Source: Pseudomonas baetica
GTDB taxonomy: Bacteria > Pseudomonadota > Gammaproteobacteria > Pseudomonadales > Pseudomonadaceae
Reading direction: 5' to 3'
Assembly (NCBI RefSeq): GCF_019733355.1
Contig: NZ_JAIHLQ010000017.1
Location: 88,406 to 152,405 of the forward strand
DNA length: 64,000 bases
In this document: one piece after another, positions 24,451-33,156 of the stretch
Position numbering within the stretch: the first letter of the stretch is position 1
Layout of the letters: each line of letters begins with the position of its first letter
Translations under genes and position numbers: made by a program
Notes under the pieces: model-generated
The model's input: the letters and a program-made list of their open reading frames with translations, nothing else
What the model was told of the DNA's origin: nothing
Databases searched by the model: none

Positions 24451-27400
24451 AAAACAGGGTTTGCGCCAGGGTACTGCCGATCTGGCTGCGATAGATTTCG
24501 ATCAGTTCCTGGTTACTCTTGTCGCGCAGGTCAAACTTGCCGCCCAGGCGCCGTTGCTGAAGGGTTTTCATGTGCCCGACGGTGAACGAGCCAGACGCGT
24601 CGCTGACATTTTTATAGTGAAAGTGCGCATACCAGAGCACTTTTCCGGTTTTGGCGTCGCTGACTTCATATTCGTCGAGAAAATCCTTGTCTTGCCCCTT
24701 GAGGCTGCGCCGGGTGACCGTTTGCGTTATCTGCACCTCATGCTTGTTTTTGAGCCACTCCACTCGGGCCGCCGTCGGAGGTTGTTGTTTGATGATCCTG
24801 ATGCGGGCACTGGTGCCTTTTTCGTAGAGTGCGGTCGCCGCATTGTTCAGCGCATGACCGAGAGCGGCCGTCGGATGTTTCGGGTCGACGGTCAGATTGG
24901 CGGCCGTCATTGCCTCATCAAGCGCTTCGCCGGCTTTGCGCAAACGCTCGGCTTCCTCGTGGTAGATCTCCTCAATCTCGACCGGGATACGTTGACCCCG
25001 TTTGATGCGCGCCTCGGTACGCCGGTGGAACGCTGCCAGGCCATCGACTAATGCCTGAGCGTGCTCGACCGCTTTTTTGAGGTTCGGTCTGGCCTTGGCA
25101 GGTTGTGTTTTCGTGATGCCGTGTTCGACCCAGACACCGGGCGATTTTTCGTGAAACGTGGCGATAACGCCGGTCAGTTCTCCGCGCACCTCGACCAGTT
25201 CGGTGTCTAGGCCATCCGTGCTTTTTTTCCGTTCCCCAACGAGCGTGCCCTTGAATTTGGTGCTGATGATCTTGCGACTCGACGCCGGTTTCGCTGGGCC
25301 TGGTAACGGCTCCAGTAGATGTTTATTGCGCAGCAAGTCAGCCAGGCGCACGTCTGTGTGTGCTTTGAACTCGATTACCCGAGTACGTACATGCCCCAGT
25401 CGAGTGGTCAGGAGTTGATCGGGAAACTCAGCGACAAGGTCGGAAAAACGTTGGTCCACCGCGGCAAACTGCTCGGAAACATTGCTCAGGGCTTCGATTC
25501 GATCGCGCAAGTTGCTCAGGCTCTCATCGGCGGTCAGATTCATCGAGCTCTGAATATTCAGCGCGGCATCCTCGATGAGCGTTTCCAGTGCCTGTTGCGC
25601 GTCTGCCCGAGTCGCGGTCTCGCCGGGCTTGACGCAGATCTCTTGCCCAAGACTGATCTGCAACAGTTTGAGGTCATTGAGGTCGTAGTTCGGGAGTGCC
25701 TTTCGATAAGTTGAAACGGTCTCTACGGCTTCTTTGCCGAGCAGCTCAAGTTCTGCGAACCGGGCATGGGCGGCCTCGATCTTTTCGATGATGCCTTGGG
25801 TTTGATCGGTGATGTTTTCACAGGACTGGATAAACTTTTGCGGTTCGACATGGGTGTGGTCAGCAATCATCGAGATGGTCGCGTTCACATTGGCCTGAAA
25901 ATCGGTGTTGTGCTGGCTGAGCCATTCCTGCCCCAGAAACAACAGCATCTGCAGCCGTTCGATCATGACTGTCCGATAGTTGGGAACTGTCTGTTTGCGG
26001 TTCAGTGACTTGATTTTCTCGACGTTTGCCGCGTACGCCTCGCCCAGCGAGTCGAGGGTGTCCAGGTACTTTTTGCCAACGACTTCGTCCACTGTCGACG
26101 ATGTATCGTGCATTGCGCTATGGGCCGCGTCGAGTTGACTCTGCTTGTCTGCCATCGTGTTGTCGAAAGCTTCGATTTCAGCAATCAGAGCCTGTACTTT
26201 TCTGAGGTTTTTGCCTCTTTCTTGTTCGCGCGCACTGCGCAGTCCACCGCCACGCAGGCGCAATCTCAGGTCGATGATCCATTGTCCGCCGGCGGTGCGG
26301 GCCAGCAACGGCCCCGCGTGGGGTGGTTGCCGGCGCGAGTCGATGATCTGTACGTCCTGGTTTTCGTTGATCAGCACTTCGAACCAGCGATTGCCGACCG
26401 ATGCGTACCATTTCTGCTGTTTTGCGTAGAGGTGGCGATGCACGCCTTCGTTGGCTGCGGCGCCGAGTCCTTTGGGTTTGTCGATCTTGAAACTGTCGAG
26501 CAGCGCTGCAAGTGCGACAGGTGAGCGCTTCAGTGCGGTCACCGTATTGAGCGACATGTCATGAGCGATAGGCAGTTCGGTGCCGGCCACGTCCGGCAAA
26601 CGCAGCGGTTTGATGGTTTCGGGGGCGGGCGTTACGGGGCGGGCTTCTTCCGGCGTCGTCGCAATTGATTCATGCACCGGCTTGTTCCCGACCGCTGCAC
26701 GATGGGCCAGCACCATGCCCAAAGCGAGGAGAATGTCGGCGATTGCTGTCCAGGCAGTCTTGTCGGTCTGCTCATTCTCGACATCGCTGATTTCCTGCAA
26801 ATCGTCCATGATCTGCCAGATCCACGCTGCCGTGCCGGCACTGCGACCGAGAAATGGCAGCGCCGCGTTGAACACCATCCAACCGCCGCGTTTAAGTGTC
26901 GCCCAGCGTGCCTCCGCATCCGATACCGATTGCCGTTCGGCTTGTGTGATGACGGCCTGGACGTTGCTCTCATACAGTGTTCCCCGCACATCGCTCTCAA
27001 TCGCAGCGGTCCCCAATGCAACAGGCCCTGACATGTCGAGCGCGGTGGTCGGGTTCACCAGCAGTTGCGGGATCGTCCACACCGAGGGCAGCCTGGCGGT
27101 GAATACGAACTGGCTGTAATTGAAGCGCACATCGTCCGGCAACCAGGCGAGTACCGACTCGCGAAGCTGTCGCGAATGCTCGATGGCGTAAAGCAGGTTG
27201 GCGTGGCCTGGATACTGGATCAGCGCCATTTCGAACAGCGGTCGATAGAGTACGCAGGGGCCTTTTTCCACTTCCCTCGGACCGATGACAAACATGTTGT
27301 TGACGACGTCCGCGCGTGAACTGCTGCGGTGGGCGACGAACGACAATGGCCGAATGACAATCTCCTCGCCATCGATGTGACGCTGCTCTGCGGTGTTGCC

Positions 27401-28993
27401 CAGTGCAGCGGCGACATATCGATACCCTTTTTCATCCATGCCTGCTTTGCCCTGGATCTTGTGTTGCAGCGCCAGGAGCGGCAGTTCTATAGGTAACTGG
27501 CTGGTGTAGAGCGCTTGCAGTGCGGACGCTTGTCCGGTGTCGTCAATCAACAATTTTTGCAGGTGCTGTGGGTAGGTCTTGCCGATGTCGACAGTACTCA
27601 CCAGTTTTTCAAGGTAGGTCACGGTCAGCCAGTCTGGTAACGCGTGGTCGCCTTTGTAGCGCACGGTTTTATTGCCCAGTGGCTGGCCCGCCAGGTTTTG
27701 CAGGGCCAGTTCACTGAGCGAAAGCGTCTGAGTCTGAATATTGCCCGGCAATACGAACGTGCCCCATACCACCAGGCTGGTGATGGTGATTTCTAGGTCA
27801 TCGATCTCGATCTTGCTCGCTGTCGGATGCTCCTTGAGCATCTGCTGCTTGAGGGCTTCGCGGGTGAATTTTTGCAGGCTGGCCACTTCGCTCTGGAACG
27901 TTTTTCCTTGGTTGGAATGCTGCACCGTTGTCAGATCCAGCAGATGTCGGCTGTAACAGGTTTGATCGGCGGGAAGGGCATTGTTCAGCCAGGCGGGCAG
28001 TCGCGGATGCAGACGATCTATATGCGGTTTGAGACGCGGTGTTGGCCGAGTAGTCGCCGCTGTGCCTTGGCGAGGGAAGAGGTTGTCGAGGGGCGAGCCT
28101 TGAAAAAAATTGATCTTGCCCAGGGCCTCGGCCTCCAGGGCGATCAATGTGCAGGCCTGATGATCGAAAAAATGGCCCTGCGGCTCGACCAGTCGCCACT
28201 TCAGACCAGCGCTGGGAGCGTTTTGCCAGAACTGCGGCAGGGCTTCACCGAATGCATCCAGCGAGTCGAAGCGCTGAAAACCGTGGATCACCGAGTGGGT
28301 AAGGACCACCGTGCGCTGCTCGACAGTTCCGATCAGCACGGCACTATCAAGCAGGGTCAAATGTTCCGGGTGTTTTGCGTCGTCACGGTCGAGATCTATC
28401 AGGCAGGCGCGAGTCTTGTAGGGATCGTTGAGACGTTGTTGCTTGTCCGGGTTTTGGCAGACAGCGTGGGCGATGGCGCGCTGGTCGGCATCCCAGCCAA
28501 GACTGGCGTCGACGTTCCACAGATTGCGCAGGGCATCGGACATTTTTTGCCAGCGCGGCTGTCCCGGATACGTGAATTCGTCCCAGTAGTCGACGTGTTG
28601 TTCCTTGAAGGCGATGAACAGCACAGGCGCCAGTTCGTTGAGCAGCAAACCGATGGCGCCGATCTTCACCGGCAACTGGATAGCCGTCTGGATATCGGGC
28701 TGCAAGGTCAGAAAATGTTCACCATCGAGGTAGGTCACCGCCGTGCCGGACAAGCCCAAGCGTACCAACGCATCGGTCAGCGATTCGATCAGAGGGCGGC
28801 CGGGAATGACTCTGTCGTCCTGAATGATCCAGGTCGGTTTCACGACCATCGCCAGTTGCGGGTCGATATTGAGGTCCGGGTACAGCGTCTTGAGTGCCGG
28901 GCGCAGTGCCTTTGTGGCGACTTCTCGCAGTGAGGGGCCGGTCACCAGTTGCGTGACTACATCAATGGCACTGGATAAGGAATTTTCGGACAT
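24419..28993 (-). CDS. Large dermonecrotic-toxin-like protein (DUF6543 type)
   Basis: 1524 aa from ATG 28993. The N-terminal half resembles the DUF6543/dermonecrotic toxin region of large Pseudomonas proteins, with LPDWLTVTYLEKLVSTVDIG, a Tyr-Pro motif (KTYPQHLQKLL) and PLLALQHKIQGKAGMDEKGY around 480-530. Hydrophobic helices lie at about 705-765 (FNAALPFLGRSAGTAAWIW, AIADILLALGMVLAH) and may enter membranes. A coiled-coil-rich segment spans about 920-1250, and a basic C-terminal domain precedes LTQTLFF-like end residues. No Sec signal, RHS repeats or obvious catalytic motif were recognised. A contact- or host-directed toxin is inferred. No immunity or secretion gene is adjacent. The start has a weak ribosome site (AGGTG). 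Confidence 0.72.
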   Translation of the reverse strand: MSENSLSSAIDVVTQLVTGPSLREVATKALRPALKTLYPDLNIDPQLAMVVKPTWIIQDDRVIPGRPLIESLTDALVRLGLSGTAVTYLDGEHFLTLQPDIQTAIQLPVKIGAIGLLLNELAPVLFIAFKEQHVDYWDEFTYPGQPRWQKMSDALRNLWNVDASLGWDADQRAIAHAVCQNPDKQQRLNDPYKTRACLIDLDRDDAKHPEHLTLLDSAVLIGTVEQRTVVLTHSVIHGFQRFDSLDAFGEALPQFWQNAPSAGLKWRLVEPQGHFFDHQACTLIALEAEALGKINFFQGSPLDNLFPRQGTAATTRPTPRLKPHIDRLHPRLPAWLNNALPADQTCYSRHLLDLTTVQHSNQGKTFQSEVASLQKFTREALKQQMLKEHPTASKIEIDDLEITITSLVVWGTFVLPGNIQTQTLSLSELALQNLAGQPLGNKTVRYKGDHALPDWLTVTYLEKLVSTVDIGKTYPQHLQKLLIDDTGQASALQALYTSQLPIELPLLALQHKIQGKAGMDEKGYRYVAAALGNTAEQRHIDGEEIVIRPLSFVAHRSSSRADVVNNMFVIGPREVEKGPCVLYRPLFEMALIQYPGHANLLYAIEHSRQLRESVLAWLPDDVRFNYSQFVFTARLPSVWTIPQLLVNPTTALDMSGPVALGTAAIESDVRGTLYESNVQAVITQAERQSVSDAEARWATLKRGGWMVFNAALPFLGRSAGTAAWIWQIMDDLQEISDVENEQTDKTAWTAIADILLALGMVLAHRAAVGNKPVHESIATTPEEARPVTPAPETIKPLRLPDVAGTELPIAHDMSLNTVTALKRSPVALAALLDSFKIDKPKGLGAAANEGVHRHLYAKQQKWYASVGNRWFEVLINENQDVQIIDSRRQPPHAGPLLARTAGGQWIIDLRLRLRGGGLRSAREQERGKNLRKVQALIAEIEAFDNTMADKQSQLDAAHSAMHDTSSTVDEVVGKKYLDTLDSLGEAYAANVEKIKSLNRKQTVPNYRTVMIERLQMLLFLGQEWLSQHNTDFQANVNATISMIADHTHVEPQKFIQSCENITDQTQGIIEKIEAAHARFAELELLGKEAVETVSTYRKALPNYDLNDLKLLQISLGQEICVKPGETATRADAQQALETLIEDAALNIQSSMNLTADESLSNLRDRIEALSNVSEQFAAVDQRFSDLVAEFPDQLLTTRLGHVRTRVIEFKAHTDVRLADLLRNKHLLEPLPGPAKPASSRKIISTKFKGTLVGERKKSTDGLDTELVEVRGELTGVIATFHEKSPGVWVEHGITKTQPAKARPNLKKAVEHAQALVDGLAAFHRRTEARIKRGQRIPVEIEEIYHEEAERLRKAGEALDEAMTAANLTVDPKHPTAALGHALNNAATALYEKGTSARIRIIKQQPPTAARVEWLKNKHEVQITQTVTRRSLKGQDKDFLDEYEVSDAKTGKVLWYAHFHYKNVSDASGSFTVGHMKTLQQRRLGGKFDLRDKSNQELIEIYRSQIGSTLAQTLFFKPATPVADA

Positions 28994-29094
28994 GGGCAAC
29001 ACCTGCTCTGATGGGGGGCACGCTAAAGGGCGTCGAATCAGGGCAAGGTAGAGGCCGCGTTTCAGCGGTGTGCGGTACATACATCTTGCAGATG

Positions 29095-29118
29095 AAAAAA
29101 GACCCGCCAAAGCGGGTC
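29095..29118 (-). terminator. Intrinsic terminator of the amidohydrolase gene
   Basis: GACCCGC/GCGGGTC stem with a T-run on the minus strand, 30 bases after the stop of the leftward amidohydrolase gene. It separates it from the toxin gene downstream. Confidence 0.85.
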
Positions 29119-29148
29119 CTGCCGTGCCAATCCGTTTTCAGGCGCTAT

Positions 29149-30174
29149 TCATCGTTCAAACCCTTCAAGCACGTTCACCGCGTTGATGCCGATTTCCTCC
29201 ACCGCGTAACCGCCTTCCATGACAAACAGCGTTGGTTTGCCGAGGGCGGCAATACGCTTGCCCATCGCCAGGTAGTCGGGACTATCGAGTTTGAATTGCG
29301 AGATCGGATCATCCTTGAACGTGTCGACACCGAGCGACACCACGATGATGTCGGCGCCGTAGCGGTCGATCTCATTGCAAGCTTGTTCCAGGGCCGCGCT
29401 CCACATGTCCCAGCCTGAACCGGCGGGCAGCGGATAGTTGAAGTTGAAACCCTCACCGGGGCCTTCGCCGCGTTCATCGTCGTAGCCGAGGAAGAACGGA
29501 AACTCCGCTTCCGGGTGGCCGTGGATCGAGGTGAACAGTACGTCGCTGCGCTCGTAGAAAATCGACTGGGTGCCGTTGCCGTGGTGATAGTCGACGTCGA
29601 GGATCGCGACTTTTTTGTGGCCCTGATCGAGGAACGCCTGCGCGGCGATGGCGGCGTTGTTGAGGTAGCAATAACCGCCCATCAAGTCGCTGGCGGCGTG
29701 GTGTCCCGGTGGGCGGCAGAGGGCAAAGGCACTGTGCGCACCACCCTGAATCGCCGCTTGCGCGGTCAGTGCCACTTGCGCTGCGCTGTAGGCGGCCTGC
29801 CAGGTGCCAGCGGTGATCGGTGCGCCGCCGTCGAAGCTGTAATAACCGAGTTGGCCGTGCAGGCTGGTCGGTTTGATTGCGCGCAATGTGCGGGCTGGCC
29901 AGGTGTAGGGCAGCAGATCACCGTCGGTGTTGAACTCGGTCCAGCGCGCCCACGCACCCTTGAAGAAATCGAGGTAATCGCGGCTGTGGATACGGGCGAT
30001 GGGTTCGAGGCCGAAATCCTGGGGGGCTTGGACCGGGCCCAGGTGTTGGTTTTGCACGCGTTGCAGCACATGGTCGGCGCGCGAGGGCATCTCGAAGCAA
30101 GGCTTGAGCTGGCCATCGATCAGTTCGCAGCGGCCATGGTGCAGGTGGTGATCGTCCGAGTAGATCGTCAGCAT
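29149..30174 (-). CDS. Acetylpolyamine amidohydrolase (class II HDAC-like)
   Basis: 341 aa from ATG 30174. A zinc-dependent deacetylase of the histone deacetylase superfamily: CRPPGHHAASDLMGGYCYLN with the catalytic His-His, AILDVDYHHGNGTQ with zinc Asp/His ligands, and FVMEGGYAVEEIG with the tyrosine-bearing loop. Length and the N-terminal MLTIYSDDHHLHHGRCELI fit bacterial acetylpolyamine amidohydrolases, which release polyamines such as putrescine or cadaverine from their acetyl forms in the cytoplasm. A terminator follows directly. No polyamine transporter is adjacent. Confidence 0.87.
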   Translation of the reverse strand: MLTIYSDDHHLHHGRCELIDGQLKPCFEMPSRADHVLQRVQNQHLGPVQAPQDFGLEPIARIHSRDYLDFFKGAWARWTEFNTDGDLLPYTWPARTLRAIKPTSLHGQLGYYSFDGGAPITAGTWQAAYSAAQVALTAQAAIQGGAHSAFALCRPPGHHAASDLMGGYCYLNNAAIAAQAFLDQGHKKVAILDVDYHHGNGTQSIFYERSDVLFTSIHGHPEAEFPFFLGYDDERGEGPGEGFNFNYPLPAGSGWDMWSAALEQACNEIDRYGADIIVVSLGVDTFKDDPISQFKLDSPDYLAMGKRIAALGKPTLFVMEGGYAVEEIGINAVNVLEGFER

Positions 30175-30339
30175 TTGTTGTTCTCCGCAGGGCTGATTCG
30201 GTGGCCTCAAGTGTTGCGGCGTACAACGATTCGGAGAACGGCAGGAAAGGCCAAAAGGGGATTAATATGGCCAAAAATCATGACCGCAATTGGCCCCTCA
30301 AGCCTGCATCAGAAAATACGCTCCCACAGGGATTTGTGT

Positions 30340-30420
30340 TCAACCGGTAGGGACGAGGTTGTCCAGCACGCGGTTGACCGCCGGTTCACTGAGCATGATG
30401 CTCGCCGAGGCGAGGGATTC
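30340..30420 (-). pseudogene. Remnant of a DUF6124-type gene (unit 1)
   Basis: The minus-strand frame ending at the TGA 30342-30340 reads CESLASASIMLSEPAVNRVLD then NLVPTG, matching the C-terminal region of the protein at 20420-20785 (SETLGSATVML and ELAVNRVLDKLVPTE) with about 25 residues missing between the two blocks. No start or N-terminal part is present. Confidence 0.65.
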
Positions 30421-30508
30421 GCAGGCGTGGGTCAAGGAAGTAACTGGGCGTGTGCTTAAACGGCTACCAGAACTAACGTTTAACGCCGAGCTAAAGGATG
30501 GCGAAAAA

Positions 30509-30603
30509 CCTGTGGGATCGGGCTTGCTAGCGAAGGCGGCGTGTCAGTTTATGCATCAGGTGACTGACACGGCCTCTTCGCGAGCAAGCCCGCTCCCACA
30601 GGG
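30509..30603. repeat. REP inverted pair 2
   Basis: TGTGGGATCGGGCTTGCTAG...CGAGCAAGCCCGCTCCCACA. It belongs to the GAGCGGGCTTGCTCGCGAA family with two changes in the left arm, and forms the end of duplication unit 1. Confidence 0.88.
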
Positions 30604-30612
30604 ATTTGTGTT

Positions 30613-30690
30613 CACCGGTAGGGACGAGGTTGTCCAGCACGCGGTTCACTGAGCATGATGCTGGTCGAGGCGAGGGATTCGCAGGCGTGG
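30613..30690 (-). pseudogene. Remnant of a DUF6124-type gene (unit 2)
   Basis: Second copy of the remnant, with an eight-base deletion near 30645 that breaks the frame and a changed stop (GGTGAAC instead of GGTTGAA). It is therefore more decayed than the unit 1 copy. Confidence 0.6.
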
Positions 30691-30768
30691 GTCAAGGAAG
30701 TAACTGGGCGTCTGCTTAAACGGCTACCAGAACTAACGTTTAACGCCGAGCTAAAGGATGGCGAAAAA

Positions 30769-30855
30769 CCTGTGGGAGCGGGCTTGCTCGCGAAGGCGGG
30801 GTGTCAGTTTATGCATCAGGTGACTGACACGGCCTCTTCGCGAGCAAGCCTGCAC
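30769..30855. repeat. REP inverted pair 3, right arm truncated
   Basis: The left unit TGTGGGAGCGGGCTTGCTCG is intact. The right unit stops after TTCGCGAGCAAGCC and runs into the 3' flank of the AraC-type gene. Confidence 0.85.
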
Positions 30856-30864
30856 ACTGGAATC

Positions 30865-31860
30865 TCAGTGCGGTCTGAACTGACTCGGCGCCACGCCGCT
30901 CCAGCGTACGAACGCATGGCGGAAACTCGCGGTCTCGCTGAAACCCAGGTGTTCAGCGATGCGGTAGATCGGCAGTTGATCTTCACAGAGCATTTGTTTG
31001 GCTCGTTCGAAACGCAATTCGTCGAGCAGTTCCTGATAGCTGCTGCCCATGTCTTTGAGGTGCCGGCGCAAGGTGCGCGGTGAGCACTTCATCTGCTGGG
31101 CCAGCCCCTCAAGCCCAGGTGCGGCGTTCAATTGGGCGCTGAGCAATTGGCGAATTCTTCCCAGCCATGCCTGACGCCCAGTGAACTCAAGATTCTGTTT
31201 GCGGCAGCGTTCGGCCATGGCCTGATGAGTAATGCTGTCGGCCAGGGGTAACGGTTGATCGAGCCAGTGCTTTTCGAACGCAAAGGCGTTGTCCTTGGCG
31301 GCGAAGTGCAACGGGCTGGCGAAATGCTCGGCGTAGCTGTCACGGTAATCCGGCGCCGCGTGTTCAAAGCGAGTGGCGAGTAGCGGTAGCGGATGACCGA
31401 GCAAGTCGTCGCAGATAACTTTCAGTGACACCAGACAGAATTCGGCATTGAACGCGGCCATCGCCGGACTCTCGCGATAATCGGCCGCAACGAACCAGAC
31501 ACGCTCGCCGTCGTCCTCAAGGTTCAGCTCGAAAAGTGTTCCCAACAACGCCGGATAACGGATCGCCAAACGCAAAGCGTCACCGAAGGTGGCACAGGTC
31601 AGGAGTGCGTAACCGAGCATGCCGTAGCAGGAAACGTGCATGCGCCGGCCCAGTTCCAGGCCGATGTCGTGCTTGAGCGCGACCGCGTTGGCGCAGACCT
31701 GCATCTCCTGATTGGTGGTGATGCGCGTATCGGCTCGGCTCAGATCCGCCGCACTGATGCCGCTGCCGGCCAGCAGCGCCTGGCTCGACAAGCCTTCGGC
31801 GTTGAAGGTGTTGAGTATCAGGGAGACGGCGTTGAGGGTGGTGAGGTGGGAGTGGAGCAT
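30865..31860 (-). CDS. AraC-family transcriptional regulator
   Basis: 331 aa from ATG 31860. The N-terminal Arabinose_bd-type sensory domain contains SGISAADLSRADTRITTNQ and CYGMLGYALLTCATFGDAL. The C-terminal double HTH (about 235-331) has LAQQMKCSPRTLRRHLKDMG and IAEHLGFSETASFRHAFVRWSG. It is similar in form to OruR/ArgR-type activators of amino acid catabolism. It lies downstream of asparaginase on the same strand, separated by a hairpin, so it may control the Asn/Asp genes or act elsewhere. Confidence 0.87.
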   Translation of the reverse strand: MLHSHLTTLNAVSLILNTFNAEGLSSQALLAGSGISAADLSRADTRITTNQEMQVCANAVALKHDIGLELGRRMHVSCYGMLGYALLTCATFGDALRLAIRYPALLGTLFELNLEDDGERVWFVAADYRESPAMAAFNAEFCLVSLKVICDDLLGHPLPLLATRFEHAAPDYRDSYAEHFASPLHFAAKDNAFAFEKHWLDQPLPLADSITHQAMAERCRKQNLEFTGRQAWLGRIRQLLSAQLNAAPGLEGLAQQMKCSPRTLRRHLKDMGSSYQELLDELRFERAKQMLCEDQLPIYRIAEHLGFSETASFRHAFVRWSGVAPSQFRPH

Positions 31861-31937
31861 CAGTGTCTTCCAGCCAGGGGATGCTGGAAAAGGGAGCAAG
31901 TTGTGTGCCGCGATGCTTGTGGTGTCAGCCCGATCCA

Positions 31938-31964
31938 GCCCTCACCCTCTGGGAGAGGGTGAGG
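31938..31964. terminator. Hairpin between asparaginase and AraC-type gene
   Basis: Perfect 12-bp arms CCCTCACCCTCT and AGAGGGTGAGGG around GGG. It follows the asparaginase stop on the minus strand. It lacks a T-run, so it may be a repeat element or an RNA-stabilising end rather than a true terminator. Confidence 0.5.
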
Positions 31965-31982
31965 GGCGATCCAACGCCATGC

Positions 31983-32987
31983 TCAGGCCAGCTCACCACA
32001 CAGGTCGAGTTCGACCAGTCGGCGGACTTCAGCGGTTTCCAGGCCTGCACCGAGCAATCCGTTCAACTTGCCGAACGCGGCCTCACGGGTCATGCCGCCA
32101 CCGGACAACACACCAACGCCGCGCAAACGACTGCCCGCTTCGTAAACATCCAGTTCGACGCCGCCTTCATGGCACTGCGTGACCGCCACCACGACCACGC
32201 CGTTGTCCCGCGCGCGGGCGAGGCTGGCGAGGAACGCCGGATTGTCGCTCGGCCCGGTACCGCTGCCGTAGCACTCCAACACCAAGCCCTGAATGCCGCT
32301 GTCGAGCAGGCCGTCGAGGATTGGCGCGCCGATGCCGGGGAACAGTGGCAACACGGCAACGTTCGCCAATTGTTTTGGCTGGTTGTAATTCAACGCCGCT
32401 GGAATCGAGGCTGCTTTCACGCCGCCGCCCTGACGCTCCAGACGCTTGAACGGATGGCGACCGAAGCTGCGCACTTTTGCGCAACGGGTCGGTGCCAGCC
32501 GTTCGCCGTGGAAGTACAGATGCACGCCCGGTGCCAGCCCTTGGCCGAGGGCAACCAGTGCGCCGCTGAGGTTTTCCCAGGCATCGCTGTCGGTGACGCC
32601 GGCCGGCAGCATCGAGCCGGTGAAGCACACGCGAGCGTGCAGGCCGAGCAACTGGAAGCTCATCGCCGCCGCGCTGTAAGCCAGAGTGTCGGTGCCGTGC
32701 AGGATCAGCACGCTGTCGCAGCCTTGCACATCAACGGCGTCGACCACGGCTTCGCGCAGTTGCTGCCAGTAGGCCGGGGTCATGTTGGCGCTGTCGATCA
32801 GCGGCGACATCTCGCGAAAGCGCCACTGCGGCACCACCAGATCAGGCTGGCTGTGCAGGTAGTCGCGCATCCGCGCTTCGAAACCGGACGCCGGGGCCAG
32901 GCCATTGGCGCTGGCCTGCATGCCGATGGTGCCTCCGGTGTACAACACCATGACGTGCTGGGCGGCGGGATAAGTCGAAGGGTTCAT
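31983..32987 (-). CDS. ansA: Type I L-asparaginase (cytoplasmic)
   Basis: 334 aa from ATG 32987. Hydrolyses asparagine to aspartate and ammonia. Both catalytic threonine motifs are present: MVLYTGGTIGM near residue 14-24 and ILHGTDTLAYSAAAMSFQL near 90-105. There is no signal peptide, supporting a cytoplasmic type I enzyme rather than a periplasmic type II. It is the third gene of a leftward series aspartase, AGCS symporter, asparaginase, though REP 4 separates it from the symporter gene. The product aspartate is the substrate of the aspartase. Confidence 0.88.
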   Translation of the reverse strand: MNPSTYPAAQHVMVLYTGGTIGMQASANGLAPASGFEARMRDYLHSQPDLVVPQWRFREMSPLIDSANMTPAYWQQLREAVVDAVDVQGCDSVLILHGTDTLAYSAAAMSFQLLGLHARVCFTGSMLPAGVTDSDAWENLSGALVALGQGLAPGVHLYFHGERLAPTRCAKVRSFGRHPFKRLERQGGGVKAASIPAALNYNQPKQLANVAVLPLFPGIGAPILDGLLDSGIQGLVLECYGSGTGPSDNPAFLASLARARDNGVVVVAVTQCHEGGVELDVYEAGSRLRGVGVLSGGGMTREAAFGKLNGLLGAGLETAEVRRLVELDLCGELA

Positions 32988-33011
32988 AGGATTCTCCGAA
33001 ACGATGAGTTC

Positions 33012-33103
33012 CTTGTGGGAGCGGGCTTGCTCGCGAATGCGGTGTGTCAGATACAAGAATTTTGACTGACACACCGCATTCGCGAGCAAGCCCGCTCCCA
33101 CAG
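33012..33103. repeat. REP inverted pair 4, near-perfect long palindrome
   Basis: The two arms (33014-33050 and 33066-33102, about 37 bases each) pair almost perfectly, extending past the REP core through GAATGCGGTGTGTCAG, around a short AT-rich loop. Confidence 0.9.
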
Positions 33104-33156
33104 GTATTGCATCACAATAACTGACGGGCGCAGGGGATGCGCCCGTCATTCACCTA

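Larger units (their letters stand above)
30321..30855. repeat. Tandem duplication bounded by REP sequence (about 272 and 260 bases)
   Basis: Unit 1 (30321-30592) and unit 2 (30593 to about 30855) both begin CTCCCACAGGGATTTGTGTT and are nearly identical. Each includes a degraded DUF6124 coding tail, an AT-richer spacer and a REP pair. Unit 2 lacks eight bases of unit 1 near 30361 and its REP is truncated just before the AraC-type gene's 3' end. Confidence 0.85.

Noticed and set aside
30290..31083. Plus-strand frames through the REP duplication
   Set aside because: They run across REP sequence and the antisense of the AraC gene; the real signal is the minus-strand DUF6124 remnant.
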